From Polyangium sp. y55x31 (lineage in GTDB: Bacteria; Myxococcota_A; Polyangia; Polyangiales; Polyangiaceae): a DNA stretch of 64,000 nt. Shown piece after piece: positions 44,755 through 52,741 of this stretch. Both the position numbers and the translations under genes were made by a program. Positions within the stretch are counted from its first letter, which is position 1; every line of letters begins with the position of its first letter. Below the pieces are notes generated by a model. That model did no database searches. It was given only the letters and a program-made list of their open reading frames with translations, and was not told where the DNA came from. The DNA lies in NCBI RefSeq assembly GCF_029946505.1, contig NZ_JARZHG010000001.1:372001-436000 (forward strand). Reading direction: 5' to 3'.

Positions 44755-46335
44755 TCAAGGCCCCGCGGGGATGACGAGGACGGATTCGTAATGACGGCTG
44801 GAGCGAGCGTAGGGCGGGCATTCCGTGTCGCGGATGGGCATGGCCTCGGCGCGCACGAGGTGCAGCGTGCCGTAGCCGTCCACGAGATCGATGCTCTTGC
44901 CCGCGCGCAGGAAGGTGATCGACGGGACGTGATCGCCGAGCAAGCTGAGCTCGAGCGGGACGAGCAGGCTGCCGCATTCGTCGTGCGCGCCGGCGCAGCC
45001 CTCCGCGAGGTCGGACTCGACGGTGGGCTCGCCGAGCGGCGCATCCGTGCCCGTGAGCTCGTACCGCGCGAGGACATTGCCGCGCGTCGCGACCACCGTG
45101 TGCGTGCTACTGCTCAGGATGAGGGTCCTGCCCTCGGGCGCCTCGCCGTCCATCTCGGGATAGGAGCCGCCGAGGATCTCCTGCTCGTCGATCATGAGGC
45201 TGTCGCCGACCTTGAACGGCATGGCCGCTCCGGGCACGCAGACGTACATCGTCGATTTGTTCTGGAGCACGATGGCGTGGCAATCGTCGGGCGAGGAGAT
45301 GACGGATTCCACGATCCAGGGCCCGCCGATGGGGACCGGCGTGGACCACTCGATGCCGACGGTCTCCTTGGGCGCGGCGCAGCCGGGGGCGACGGGCGGA
45401 TCTTCGAGCGCGGGCGCCTTGAAGACGACCTGGTGCGGGCCAAGCGAGAGTTTTCCATTCGAATCGAGCGAGAGCGGGATCATGAGCCGATCGTCCGAGT
45501 TCGTCGCGGTGGAGACGAGCTGGGTCGGGAACGCCTGGGAGGACCAGGCGAGGAGGGTGGGCGAGAGGCCGTCGGCGTCGACGAGGTAGGCGACGCAGCC
45601 CGCCGTGTCATTGTTCTGGAGGGGCAAACCTCGACCCGGCTGGAGGAGCCACGTCTCGGCGGGCGCGAAGAGCTCGCGCGAGAGCGCGGACTCGGGATCG
45701 GCGAGCAGGGTCTCGCAATCGACCTGGACCGAGTCCTTGAGGGGACGCAGGCGCACGAGGCGCTCGCCCTCCGTGGTATTGCCGAGGGAGAGCGCGCCGG
45801 CCTCGGTGGGCGTGACGCCGCAGAAATCGGGCCCGCAGGGCGGCGGCGGCTCGACGGGCTCGCTGGTCGCGGCACACGCGAGCGATCCGAAGACGACGGC
45901 CGTGCGCTGCGCCAGGGGGCGCTCCGGGAGCGGGCGCTGCATGGCCGGGAGGAGGACACGCCACGCGAGGGCGAGCGCGGAGAGCGCCACCAGATCGGTG
46001 GGATCGACGGTGATTTGCCAGGGGAAAGGCGTGAGCGCGGTCAAGGCCTCGAAGGCGCGCGCCGCCGCGGGGAAAAGCTTGATGGCGGCGAAGACGGCGC
46101 CCGTGGCGAGGTGCGCGAGGAAAAGGCTCCGGCGGCTCTCGAGTCGGAGGAGCGCCGCGAGGAGCGCAGGCGCCACCACGAGCCCGGCGAAATCACTCAG
46201 CTTGCCCGTGAGCGCGCCCGGGAGAATGCCCGCGCCCTTGAGGACGTGGTCGTTCAGGGCGAGGAGGGCGAGGGATCCGAGCCACAAGGGATGGAGCAGC
46301 GCGCGACGCGCCGCATAAGGTCGTTCCATCGGCAT
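44755..46335 (-). CDS. Hypothetical membrane protein with large exported domain
   Basis: A 526-residue protein. The first 150 residues have four hydrophobic segments (LHPLWLGSLALLALNDHVLK; LSDFAGLVVAPALLAALLRL; FLAHLATGAVFAAIKLF; DLVALSALALAWRVLL). A large soluble part with many cysteines follows (AACAATSEP-like linker, CGPDFCGVTPT, DCETLL, AGCVAYLVDADG and so on). No family is known. The ATG at 46335 (MPMERP) follows a good GGAGAAGAA ribosome-binding site. It precedes the VWA lipoprotein by 18 bases and they may act together at the envelope. The role is unknown. Confidence 0.7.
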   Translation of the reverse strand: MPMERPYAARRALLHPLWLGSLALLALNDHVLKGAGILPGALTGKLSDFAGLVVAPALLAALLRLESRRSLFLAHLATGAVFAAIKLFPAAARAFEALTALTPFPWQITVDPTDLVALSALALAWRVLLPAMQRPLPERPLAQRTAVVFGSLACAATSEPVEPPPPCGPDFCGVTPTEAGALSLGNTTEGERLVRLRPLKDSVQVDCETLLADPESALSRELFAPAETWLLQPGRGLPLQNNDTAGCVAYLVDADGLSPTLLAWSSQAFPTQLVSTATNSDDRLMIPLSLDSNGKLSLGPHQVVFKAPALEDPPVAPGCAAPKETVGIEWSTPVPIGGPWIVESVISSPDDCHAIVLQNKSTMYVCVPGAAMPFKVGDSLMIDEQEILGGSYPEMDGEAPEGRTLILSSSTHTVVATRGNVLARYELTGTDAPLGEPTVESDLAEGCAGAHDECGSLLVPLELSLLGDHVPSITFLRAGKSIDLVDGYGTLHLVRAEAMPIRDTECPPYARSSRHYESVLVIPAGP

Positions 46336-46475
46336 TTCTTCTCCTGCGTGAGGGAAAGGCGAAGGCTGGGCACGGCCAGCAAACCATGTGCCATACACGT
46401 ATTCCCGGCATTCGAGAAGGGATCGTGCTGCCAGGGCCAACACGCGGCCCTGACAGCGGTGTCGCGGAGGTGGAA

Positions 46476-47324
46476 TCAGAGGCGAACGCGCTCGATGCGT
46501 CGCTCGATCACGTCGAGGATCCCGCGGGCATAACTGGCCCCGGCGGTGCGTGAGAAACGGCGGCGGGCGTCGTCGGTGGCGTTGTCGACCAGGTAACCGT
46601 GCTCGACAGCACAGAGCATGTCGACATCCCCCACGTCATCACCGAAGCCAAAAGCCCGGGTGCGCGGGATGCCGAGGCGCTCCAGGACGAAATCGGCGAC
46701 CTGGCGTTTTCCGACGCCCCGCGGCACGAAATCCACGTCGTAGGCGCCCTCGGGCTCGCCGAGCGCGGGGTGACAAGGATAGACGTGGACGCCGATCCCG
46801 TGGCGCTCGGCGACCTTGTGGAGGATCGAGACGATTTCGGGGTGCCGGCCGCGGCCGCTCGGTTGAAACATGTAACTGTCGATGCGCCTGCCCGCTTGCT
46901 CGCGGCGGATCAGGTGAACGCCGCGGCGGAGGAGATCGTCGAGCGCGGCGGCGACGCGGGCCCTCGAAAAGCCGCTCTGCGCGACGCGGGCGTCCCATTC
47001 GGCGACCGGGCGGCGGCCTTCCTCGCGGGTGAAAAAATCGAGCTCGGCGCCCCAGGAGCTCGCGATGAAATGGGGCACGACGCGCAGGCCGTGGGTGCCG
47101 ACCGTGGCGGCGACGACGTCGATGGGCCCGTCGGCGACCCAGCCGAAGACGAGGCCGAGCGCCGAGGCGTCTTCGAGGAGGAGCTGCTCGAGCGAGCGCC
47201 GATCGCGGCGGCGCTCGGGCGATCCGTCGTGCGCGAGGTACGTCTCGTCGAAATCGGCGAAGACGACCCAGCGCGGGGCCGCGATACGCGGCAGATACAT
47301 CCGGCGATCACCGAGCGGCGGCAT
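46476..47324 (-). CDS. HAD-superfamily phosphatase, sucrose-phosphatase-like
   Basis: A 282-residue HAD hydrolase. The nucleophile motif is WVVFADFDETYLAHD, the D-x-D-x-T pattern with the catalytic Asp and acid Asp. The cap-side region is of the C2 type. The metal-binding motif is FGFGDDVGDVDML, preceded by a Lys in RGVGKRQVADFVLERLG, as in sucrose-6F-phosphate and mannosyl-3-phosphoglycerate phosphatases. Length is typical of that group. The substrate is probably a phosphorylated sugar, not determined. The start may be 47324 or the ATG at 47300 (MYLPRIAAPRW). It is a separate unit on the minus strand. Confidence 0.85.
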   Translation of the reverse strand: MPPLGDRRMYLPRIAAPRWVVFADFDETYLAHDGSPERRRDRRSLEQLLLEDASALGLVFGWVADGPIDVVAATVGTHGLRVVPHFIASSWGAELDFFTREEGRRPVAEWDARVAQSGFSRARVAAALDDLLRRGVHLIRREQAGRRIDSYMFQPSGRGRHPEIVSILHKVAERHGIGVHVYPCHPALGEPEGAYDVDFVPRGVGKRQVADFVLERLGIPRTRAFGFGDDVGDVDMLCAVEHGYLVDNATDDARRRFSRTAGASYARGILDVIERRIERVRL

Positions 47325-47631
47325 GGCGCGTCCATCGCACGGCCGAGAGGAAATGGCCGGGGTTCGGGTTTTTCAAGACAAGCATGGGATCCATTCCTTC
47401 GCGAACGAGGCCAAAGCCGGAAAGAAAAAGGTGGCCCCCGAGGCGCGAGGACGAGAGGCCACGATCGGCCGCGGCGAGCCCATCGGCCCGAGGCTCCCCC
47501 GTCCATGACGCCAGCCGTCAGCGAGATTATCATGCAATGGCAGGGGGCCGACGGAAATCGACGCCTAGATCGGACGTATCCTGTCCGATCTAGGCGTCGC
47601 ACGTCATTTCGTGATTTTCAGGCCGTATCCG
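47325..47631. other. Intergenic region between two minus-strand genes, with a long hairpin
   Basis: About 300 bases. It contains the hairpin at 47559-47599, close to the stop of the DUF4142 gene. The part near 47350-47560 has no convincing frame or start. It should hold the promoter of the HAD phosphatase gene. Confidence 0.5.
47559..47599 (-). terminator. Perfect 17-bp inverted repeat, probable terminator
   Basis: The inner 16 bases GACGCCTAGATCGGAC (47560-47575) pair perfectly with GTCCGATCTAGGCGTC (47583-47598) around a seven-base loop, and one further C-G pair closes the stem at 47559/47599. It is 33 bases after the stop of the DUF4142 gene on the minus strand. Only a short ATTT run follows, so it is an imperfect intrinsic terminator. 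A binding site is a second possibility. Confidence 0.55.
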
Positions 47632-48234
47632 TCAGATCCCGCCGCCCGGGGGCGTCGGGAAGCGGCTGCGGAGGCGCCGCGCCTGCGCGAGGTGCTGGGC
47701 CAAGGAGCCGCGTATGTCGCGCAGGAAGGTCTCGAGCTCCGTCGAATCGGCGTTCGGGATGAGCTGCGCGTCGAAGAGGGTCAGCGCGCGCTGGTGCATG
47801 GCGATCTGCGAGTCGAGGTAGGTGACGTCGAACTTGTTGGCCGGCACGGTCCGGAGCTGCTCGGCCGTGCGGTCGGCCTCGCGGCGGAGGTTCGACTGCA
47901 TCTCGCTCTCCTCCTGCTTGACCCGGAGCTTGGACTCGAGCTCCTGCAGGCGCGTCTCGGTCTTCTGATGCTCGGCGGCGAGGCGCTCGGCGTACTTCCG
48001 GATGTCGTCGTTCGTTGTCCGCTGCCGCGCGGTCTCCGCGTTCTTGATCTCGCCTTGATCGATGGTCGACACGACGGCCAGAATTTGTCCGTGCGAGAGC
48101 GGCTCCGAGGGCTCCTCCGTGGCCTGACCCGGACGATGCTGCCCCGCCTCCGTGCCGCAGCCCCACACGCCCGCGGACGCGAGCGCGAGCAACGTGAAAG
48201 CGCGGCCGAAGGACCGATGGAATGCGTGAGCCAT
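47632..48234 (-). CDS. DUF4142-family lipoprotein
   Basis: A 200-residue protein. The signal ends at VWGCG (lipobox-like, Cys about 25). The mature part is mostly helical with the DUF4142 pattern: LSHGQILAVVSTIDQGEIKNAETARQRTTNDDIRKYAERLAAEHQ, then MQSNLRREADRTAEQLRTVPANKFDVTYLDSQIAMHQRALTLFD and LRDIRGSLAQHLAQARRL. DUF4142 (ferritin-like fold) proteins are usually periplasmic; their role is not settled. The start ATG 48234 is chosen for the signal. A strong hairpin follows the stop. It is transcribed divergently from the large membrane protein. Confidence 0.85.
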   Translation of the reverse strand: MAHAFHRSFGRAFTLLALASAGVWGCGTEAGQHRPGQATEEPSEPLSHGQILAVVSTIDQGEIKNAETARQRTTNDDIRKYAERLAAEHQKTETRLQELESKLRVKQEESEMQSNLRREADRTAEQLRTVPANKFDVTYLDSQIAMHQRALTLFDAQLIPNADSTELETFLRDIRGSLAQHLAQARRLRSRFPTPPGGGI

Positions 48235-48484
48235 GCGTCGTCTCCTCCTCAAAGGCGCCGCACGCTCGCTTCGGCCAAAGCCGAGACCCACGCGTCAGCG
48301 CCCCCATGGCCATGCAGCCCCACGGCGCGCGGCGAGAGCCGGGCGCACCGTCTCCCGACGTCGGGGAGCCCCGGACGGCAAAATGCTTTCCGCCCGGGTC
48401 GTTGTGCCTCCGCGCTGCGTGGTGTAGAGGGGCACGAGCGCGGCGCTCGGGATCCTCCCCGTGCCCGCGGCCCCGCTCTTCCGC

Positions 48485-51400
48485 ATGGACACGACCCCCA
48501 TCGAGCGAAGCCTGCGAAGCGCAGAGACAGGGACGCTCGTGGTGGACAGCCGCCTCGTCGCCCGCGTGATCAAGCGTCACCGGCGGATCGTGGGCATCGG
48601 GCTCCTGGTGCCGCACGCGTCGTGTTACGCGCTCGGGCGAGACGAGCTCCTCGCGCTCGTGCCGGCCGCAGAGCTCGGCGAGGCCGGAAAGAAGCTGCCG
48701 GAGCACGTGGTGCTCCTGCCCCGGCCGAAGGGATCGGAGATCCTCGACGCGTCGCCGGCCGAGGTGCTGACGCGGCTCTGGCGTGGGGCGTTCCACGGGC
48801 GCGTGCACCTCGCGCTCGAAGCCGCGCGGCGCCGCGGCGCGCTCGACGAGGCGGCGATCCGGGCGCGGATCGATCGGATCGGGCAGACGGAGTTCGACGA
48901 GATCCGGCGCGTCTTGCGAGCCGACGATCTGCTCCTGCCGCCGGCCGACGACGCCGAGGTGTACACGGAGTTCGCGGCGCTCTTCCTCGAGCTTCACCAC
49001 TTCGCCCCGCGCCTCGTGGCGAGGACGTTTCCGACGCTGCGAGACACGTCACGGGCGCTCGCGGTGATCGGCGAGGATGTGGACGCGCGCGCGCTGCTCG
49101 CCGCGTGCCGGCCCGAGGGCGCGGCGGAGCCTTCGGAGACGCCGTTCGGCAAGGAGTCGACGACACCGACGTACTCGGCGCTGCCCGCGCTCGACGTGCT
49201 GCCCGCGTTCCTGTCGCGGCGCGCGACGACGGTCACGGAGGCGCAGAAGCTCGTGGCCCAGGCCGAGAAGGCGCGCGCCGAGGGGAACCACGTGCGGGCC
49301 GCGCTCTCGCTGCTCGCGGCGATGCCGGCGGCGGGCGAGGATCAGCAGGTGAAGCTGCGCGCCCAGGTGCAGCGGGATCTCGACGCGCTCGGGGCGCGGC
49401 TCGACGCGGCGCTCGTGGGCCCAGGCGAGAGCGCCGAGGGCGCGCCGCGGGTGCCGTGGACCTCGTCGCTGATGCCGCTCGCGGTGACGGCGAGCGAGAG
49501 GCAGGCGCTCCGGTATCCGGTCGAGGCGCGGCTGCTCTACGACCTCCAAAGGGCGTGCGTGGCGCACGAGCGCGGGGCGTCGGCGGTCGACCTCGTGACA
49601 TGGGCGCTCTCGCTCGGCGATCGCCCGATCGTGCGGAAGCTGCCCGCGACGCGGCCGCTCAAGATCGCGCGGCACCTGCGGAGCGCGCTCCAAAAGCTCA
49701 GGCACGTGGAGATGCCGTCCGCGGATCGGCGGCTCATCGCGCGGCTCTTGCGCATGGCGGTGCGGCGGGCCGAGGAGAACGTTCGAAAAACACTGCGGCC
49801 GGTCATCGAGGGGACGCTCGACGGCGTGGGCCTCAGGCCCGCGAGCGTGCCCGAGCGCGTGGCGCGGAAGAAGCTCGTCGAGGAGCTCTGCGATCAGGTG
49901 GTGGCGCGCGGGTTCTTGAGCATCGGGCAGCTCCGCGACGCGCTCTCCCGGAGCCAGCTCAAGATGGGCGACGTCGCAGGTCCGGGCGAGCTCGTGCGCG
50001 GCGATCCGCTGCTGCTCGCCGATCGTGCGCTCGACGTCTCGCTCGACGGCGTCTACCGCCGCGGCGAGGTGTACCTGCGCGCCTTGCAGAAGGTGTCGAG
50101 CGTGTTCTTCGGCACGAAGGTCGGCCGGCTCGTCACGCTCTTCGTGATCCTGCCAGCCGGCGGCGCGTTCGTGGTGCTGGAGGGCCTGCAGCACATGGTC
50201 GGGCCGGCCGCGAAGGCGCTCGGCTTTTTGCCGCCGCACCTCGTGAGCACGCCGTCGCTCCTCGTGACGACCGTCGTGCTCTTCGGGCTCATCCACAGCG
50301 ACGCGATCCGCGCCGGCGCGATGCGTCTCCTGTCGATGCTCGGCCACGCGCTCGCGGCCGTCTTCGTGCGCCTGCCGCGGTGGGTCTTCTCGCTCGGGCC
50401 GATCCGGCGCGTGCTGGAGAGCGGGCTCGCGCGAGCGCTCGCGCGGTACGTGCTGATGCCGCTCGTGGTCGCGACGATCCTCTACCTCGCCACGCCGCTG
50501 CGCGACGTGCCCGGCGTGATCGGGCCCCTCGGCGCGGCCGGGGTGTTCGTGGCGGCGAGCGTGCTGCTCAACACGCGGGCAGGGCTCGTCGCGCAGGAGG
50601 TCGTGTTCGACCAGATCGCGCTCGGCTGGGAGGCGCTGAAGGGGCGCGCGCTGCCGGGGCTTCTGCGGCTCGTGATGAGCATCTTCCGGGCGATGCTGGA
50701 GCTCTCGGAGCGCACGCTCTACCGGGTCGACGAATTCCTGCGCTTCCGCGAGGGCGACAAGCGCGCCACGATCCCGCTCAAGGCCGCGCTCGGGCTCGTG
50801 TGGTTCTTCGTGGCGTACGTGATCCGGCTCTACATCACGCTGCTGATCGAGCCCGAGATCAACCCGGTGAAGCACTTCCCGGTGGTCACGGTCGCGCAGA
50901 AGATGCTGATCCGAGAGCTCGCGGAGATGCTGACGGTCATGAACCACGCGCTCGCCCCGCTCGGCCCGGTCATCGGCGGGACGATCGCGGCGACCACGGT
51001 GTTCCTCTTCCCGAGCGTGTTCGGCTTCCTCGTGTGGGAGTTCAAGGAAAACTTCCGCCTTTACCGTGAGAACCGCGCGAAGAACCTCGGGCCCGTGCCG
51101 ATCGGGCATCAAGGCGAGACCGTGGGCACGCTCATGCGCCCAGGCTTTCACTCCGGCACCTTGCCGAAGCTGTACGCAAAACTCCGGCGGGCGGCGCGAC
51201 GCGCAGATCTCGACGAGTCGCGCGGCATCGAGCGCGGGCACGGCTCGCTGCGCGGCCTGCAGGAGCAGCTCGACGACCTGCGCGAGACCGTGCGGCGCGC
51301 CGTCGATCGCGAGGTGAGCGGCCTGCTCGCGGCCTGCCCCCGCTTCCGCGCGGGCGCCATCACCGTGCAGAGCGTCGAGCTCGGTTCGAACCGGCTGCGC

Positions 51401-51940
51401 CTCGAGCTCGCCTGCGACGCGCTCTCGAGGGCGAAGACCGTGATCGCGTTCGAGGAGCAGAGCGGGCTCGTCGTGGCGAGCGTGACCGAGCCGGGGTTCG
51501 TCGATGCGCTCGACGGCGCGGATCGGATCCTCTTCGAGAACGCGATCGCCGGGTTTTACCGCATGGCCGGGGTGGATCTCGTGCGCGAGCAGATCCGCGC
51601 CGCGCTCGGCGAGGACGTGCCGTACGACATCGCCGACGAGGGCCTCGTGCTCTGGCCGGGCGAGGGCTACCGAACCGAGGTCGTCTACGCGCTCGACGCC
51701 GGGTTCAGCGGCCCGCTCGTGGCGCCCGTGGTGCGCGGCGAGCGTCCGGCGAGCGAGCCCAAGCCGCTCGATTTGCGGAAGATCCTGTTCCGGGATCAGC
51801 ACATCCCCTGGGCCGAGTGGGCGCTGTCGTGGCGCGAGGAGGTCGCGGGCGAGGCGCCGCGGCGGGTGCTCTTCGGCGCGTCGATCCTGCCGCCGCCGCG
51901 ACCCGCACGAGAACGCGCCGCGCGCCTGGCCTCGGCATGA
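48485..51940 (+). CDS. Giant hypothetical membrane protein
   Basis: A 1151-residue protein with no family I can name. The first 500 residues are helical and soluble (FHGRVHLALEAARRRGALD, VTEAQKLVAQAEKARAEGNH and others). A membrane region of about seven segments spans residues about 540-860: LVTLFVILPAGGAFVVLEGL, SLLVTTVVLFGLIHS, YVLMPLVVATILYLA, IGPLGAAGVFVAASVLL, LGLVWFFVAYVIRLYITLLI and IGGTIAATTVFLFPSVFGFLVW among them. The last 290 residues are soluble, with KLYAKLRRAARRADLDESRG and a basic, helical end. The ATG at 48485 is chosen. The lipoprotein esterase start overlaps its stop by four bases (ATGA), so the two are translated together. Confidence 0.75.
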   Translation: MDTTPIERSLRSAETGTLVVDSRLVARVIKRHRRIVGIGLLVPHASCYALGRDELLALVPAAELGEAGKKLPEHVVLLPRPKGSEILDASPAEVLTRLWRGAFHGRVHLALEAARRRGALDEAAIRARIDRIGQTEFDEIRRVLRADDLLLPPADDAEVYTEFAALFLELHHFAPRLVARTFPTLRDTSRALAVIGEDVDARALLAACRPEGAAEPSETPFGKESTTPTYSALPALDVLPAFLSRRATTVTEAQKLVAQAEKARAEGNHVRAALSLLAAMPAAGEDQQVKLRAQVQRDLDALGARLDAALVGPGESAEGAPRVPWTSSLMPLAVTASERQALRYPVEARLLYDLQRACVAHERGASAVDLVTWALSLGDRPIVRKLPATRPLKIARHLRSALQKLRHVEMPSADRRLIARLLRMAVRRAEENVRKTLRPVIEGTLDGVGLRPASVPERVARKKLVEELCDQVVARGFLSIGQLRDALSRSQLKMGDVAGPGELVRGDPLLLADRALDVSLDGVYRRGEVYLRALQKVSSVFFGTKVGRLVTLFVILPAGGAFVVLEGLQHMVGPAAKALGFLPPHLVSTPSLLVTTVVLFGLIHSDAIRAGAMRLLSMLGHALAAVFVRLPRWVFSLGPIRRVLESGLARALARYVLMPLVVATILYLATPLRDVPGVIGPLGAAGVFVAASVLLNTRAGLVAQEVVFDQIALGWEALKGRALPGLLRLVMSIFRAMLELSERTLYRVDEFLRFREGDKRATIPLKAALGLVWFFVAYVIRLYITLLIEPEINPVKHFPVVTVAQKMLIRELAEMLTVMNHALAPLGPVIGGTIAATTVFLFPSVFGFLVWEFKENFRLYRENRAKNLGPVPIGHQGETVGTLMRPGFHSGTLPKLYAKLRRAARRADLDESRGIERGHGSLRGLQEQLDDLRETVRRAVDREVSGLLAACPRFRAGAITVQSVELGSNRLRLELACDALSRAKTVIAFEEQSGLVVASVTEPGFVDALDGADRILFENAIAGFYRMAGVDLVREQIRAALGEDVPYDIADEGLVLWPGEGYRTEVVYALDAGFSGPLVAPVVRGERPASEPKPLDLRKILFRDQHIPWAEWALSWREEVAGEAPRRVLFGASILPPPRPARERAARLASA

Positions 51941-52737
51941 ACCACGCAAAGCTCGCCGCCCTCGTCGCGCTCGTGCTGCTCGCGCCCGCGTGCGGGCGGG
52001 ACACGCCGCCCGAGCCTCCGCCGGGCAATGCTGCCCCGAGGGTCGAAACGAAGGCCACGTCCGGGCCGCCGGAGGCCGCGGGGATCCGGTACCTCGAACG
52101 CGTGACGGGCGGCGCCGCCGCGACCGAACGGCTGCCGCTCGTGGTGGCGATCCACGGGCTCGGGGATCGTCCGGAGTCGTTCGTTCGGCTGTTCGATCGG
52201 ATCGAAGGGCGCATGCGGGTCGTCGTGCCCTACGGGACGACGCCGCACGGAGACGGCTTCTCGTGGTTCCCGCTCGCGCGTCGAGATCCTGCGAAGCTCG
52301 CGGAGGGCACGGCGCTCGCGGCCGACGGGCTCGCGGCGATGCTGGAAGAGCTCGAACGGACGCGGCCCACGCGCGGCCGGCCGATCGTGACGGGGTTTTC
52401 CCAGGGAGGGATGTTGAGCTTCACGCTCGCGGTGAAGCACCCCGAGCGCATCGGCGAGGCGCTCCCCCTCGCCGGCCTGCTCGCGCCGCCGCTCTACCCG
52501 AGCTCGTGGCCGATGGGAAAAGTCGCGCCGCCCGTGCACGCGTTCCACGGCGACGCGGACACGATGGTGCCGCACGACAGCGCAACCGAGACCGTGCGCG
52601 CGCTCGTCGCGGTGGGCTTCTCGGCGGAGCTCACCACCTACCCCGGCGTGGGGCACACGGTGAGCGCATCGATGCGGGGGGACTGGCAGAAGGCGCTGGA
52701 GGCAGCGGCCGCGCGGGCCGCCGCCTCCAGTCCGTGA
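51937..52737 (+). CDS. Alpha/beta-hydrolase esterase, lipoprotein
   Basis: A 266-residue exported hydrolase. The signal ends at APACG (lipobox, Cys about 19). The alpha/beta fold has LVVAIHGLGDRPESF (oxyanion site), nucleophile Ser in GFSQGG (about 153-158), catalytic Asp in HGDADTMVP (about 205-213) and His in GVGHTVSA (about 236-243), the complete triad. The type is that of phospholipase/carboxylesterases. Its start overlaps the stop of the membrane protein gene by ATGA, which couples translation. It converges on the M36 protease with four bases between stops. Substrate is unknown. Confidence 0.88.
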   Translation: MNHAKLAALVALVLLAPACGRDTPPEPPPGNAAPRVETKATSGPPEAAGIRYLERVTGGAAATERLPLVVAIHGLGDRPESFVRLFDRIEGRMRVVVPYGTTPHGDGFSWFPLARRDPAKLAEGTALAADGLAAMLEELERTRPTRGRPIVTGFSQGGMLSFTLAVKHPERIGEALPLAGLLAPPLYPSSWPMGKVAPPVHAFHGDADTMVPHDSATETVRALVAVGFSAELTTYPGVGHTVSASMRGDWQKALEAAAARAAASSP

Positions 52738-52741
52738 CGGG

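Noticed and set aside
43072-46533. Open frame of 1153 codons on the plus strand over the VWA and membrane protein genes
   Set aside because: Extremely Arg/Glu/Ala-rich without any domain. The minus strand encodes two proteins with clear signals and a VWA domain.
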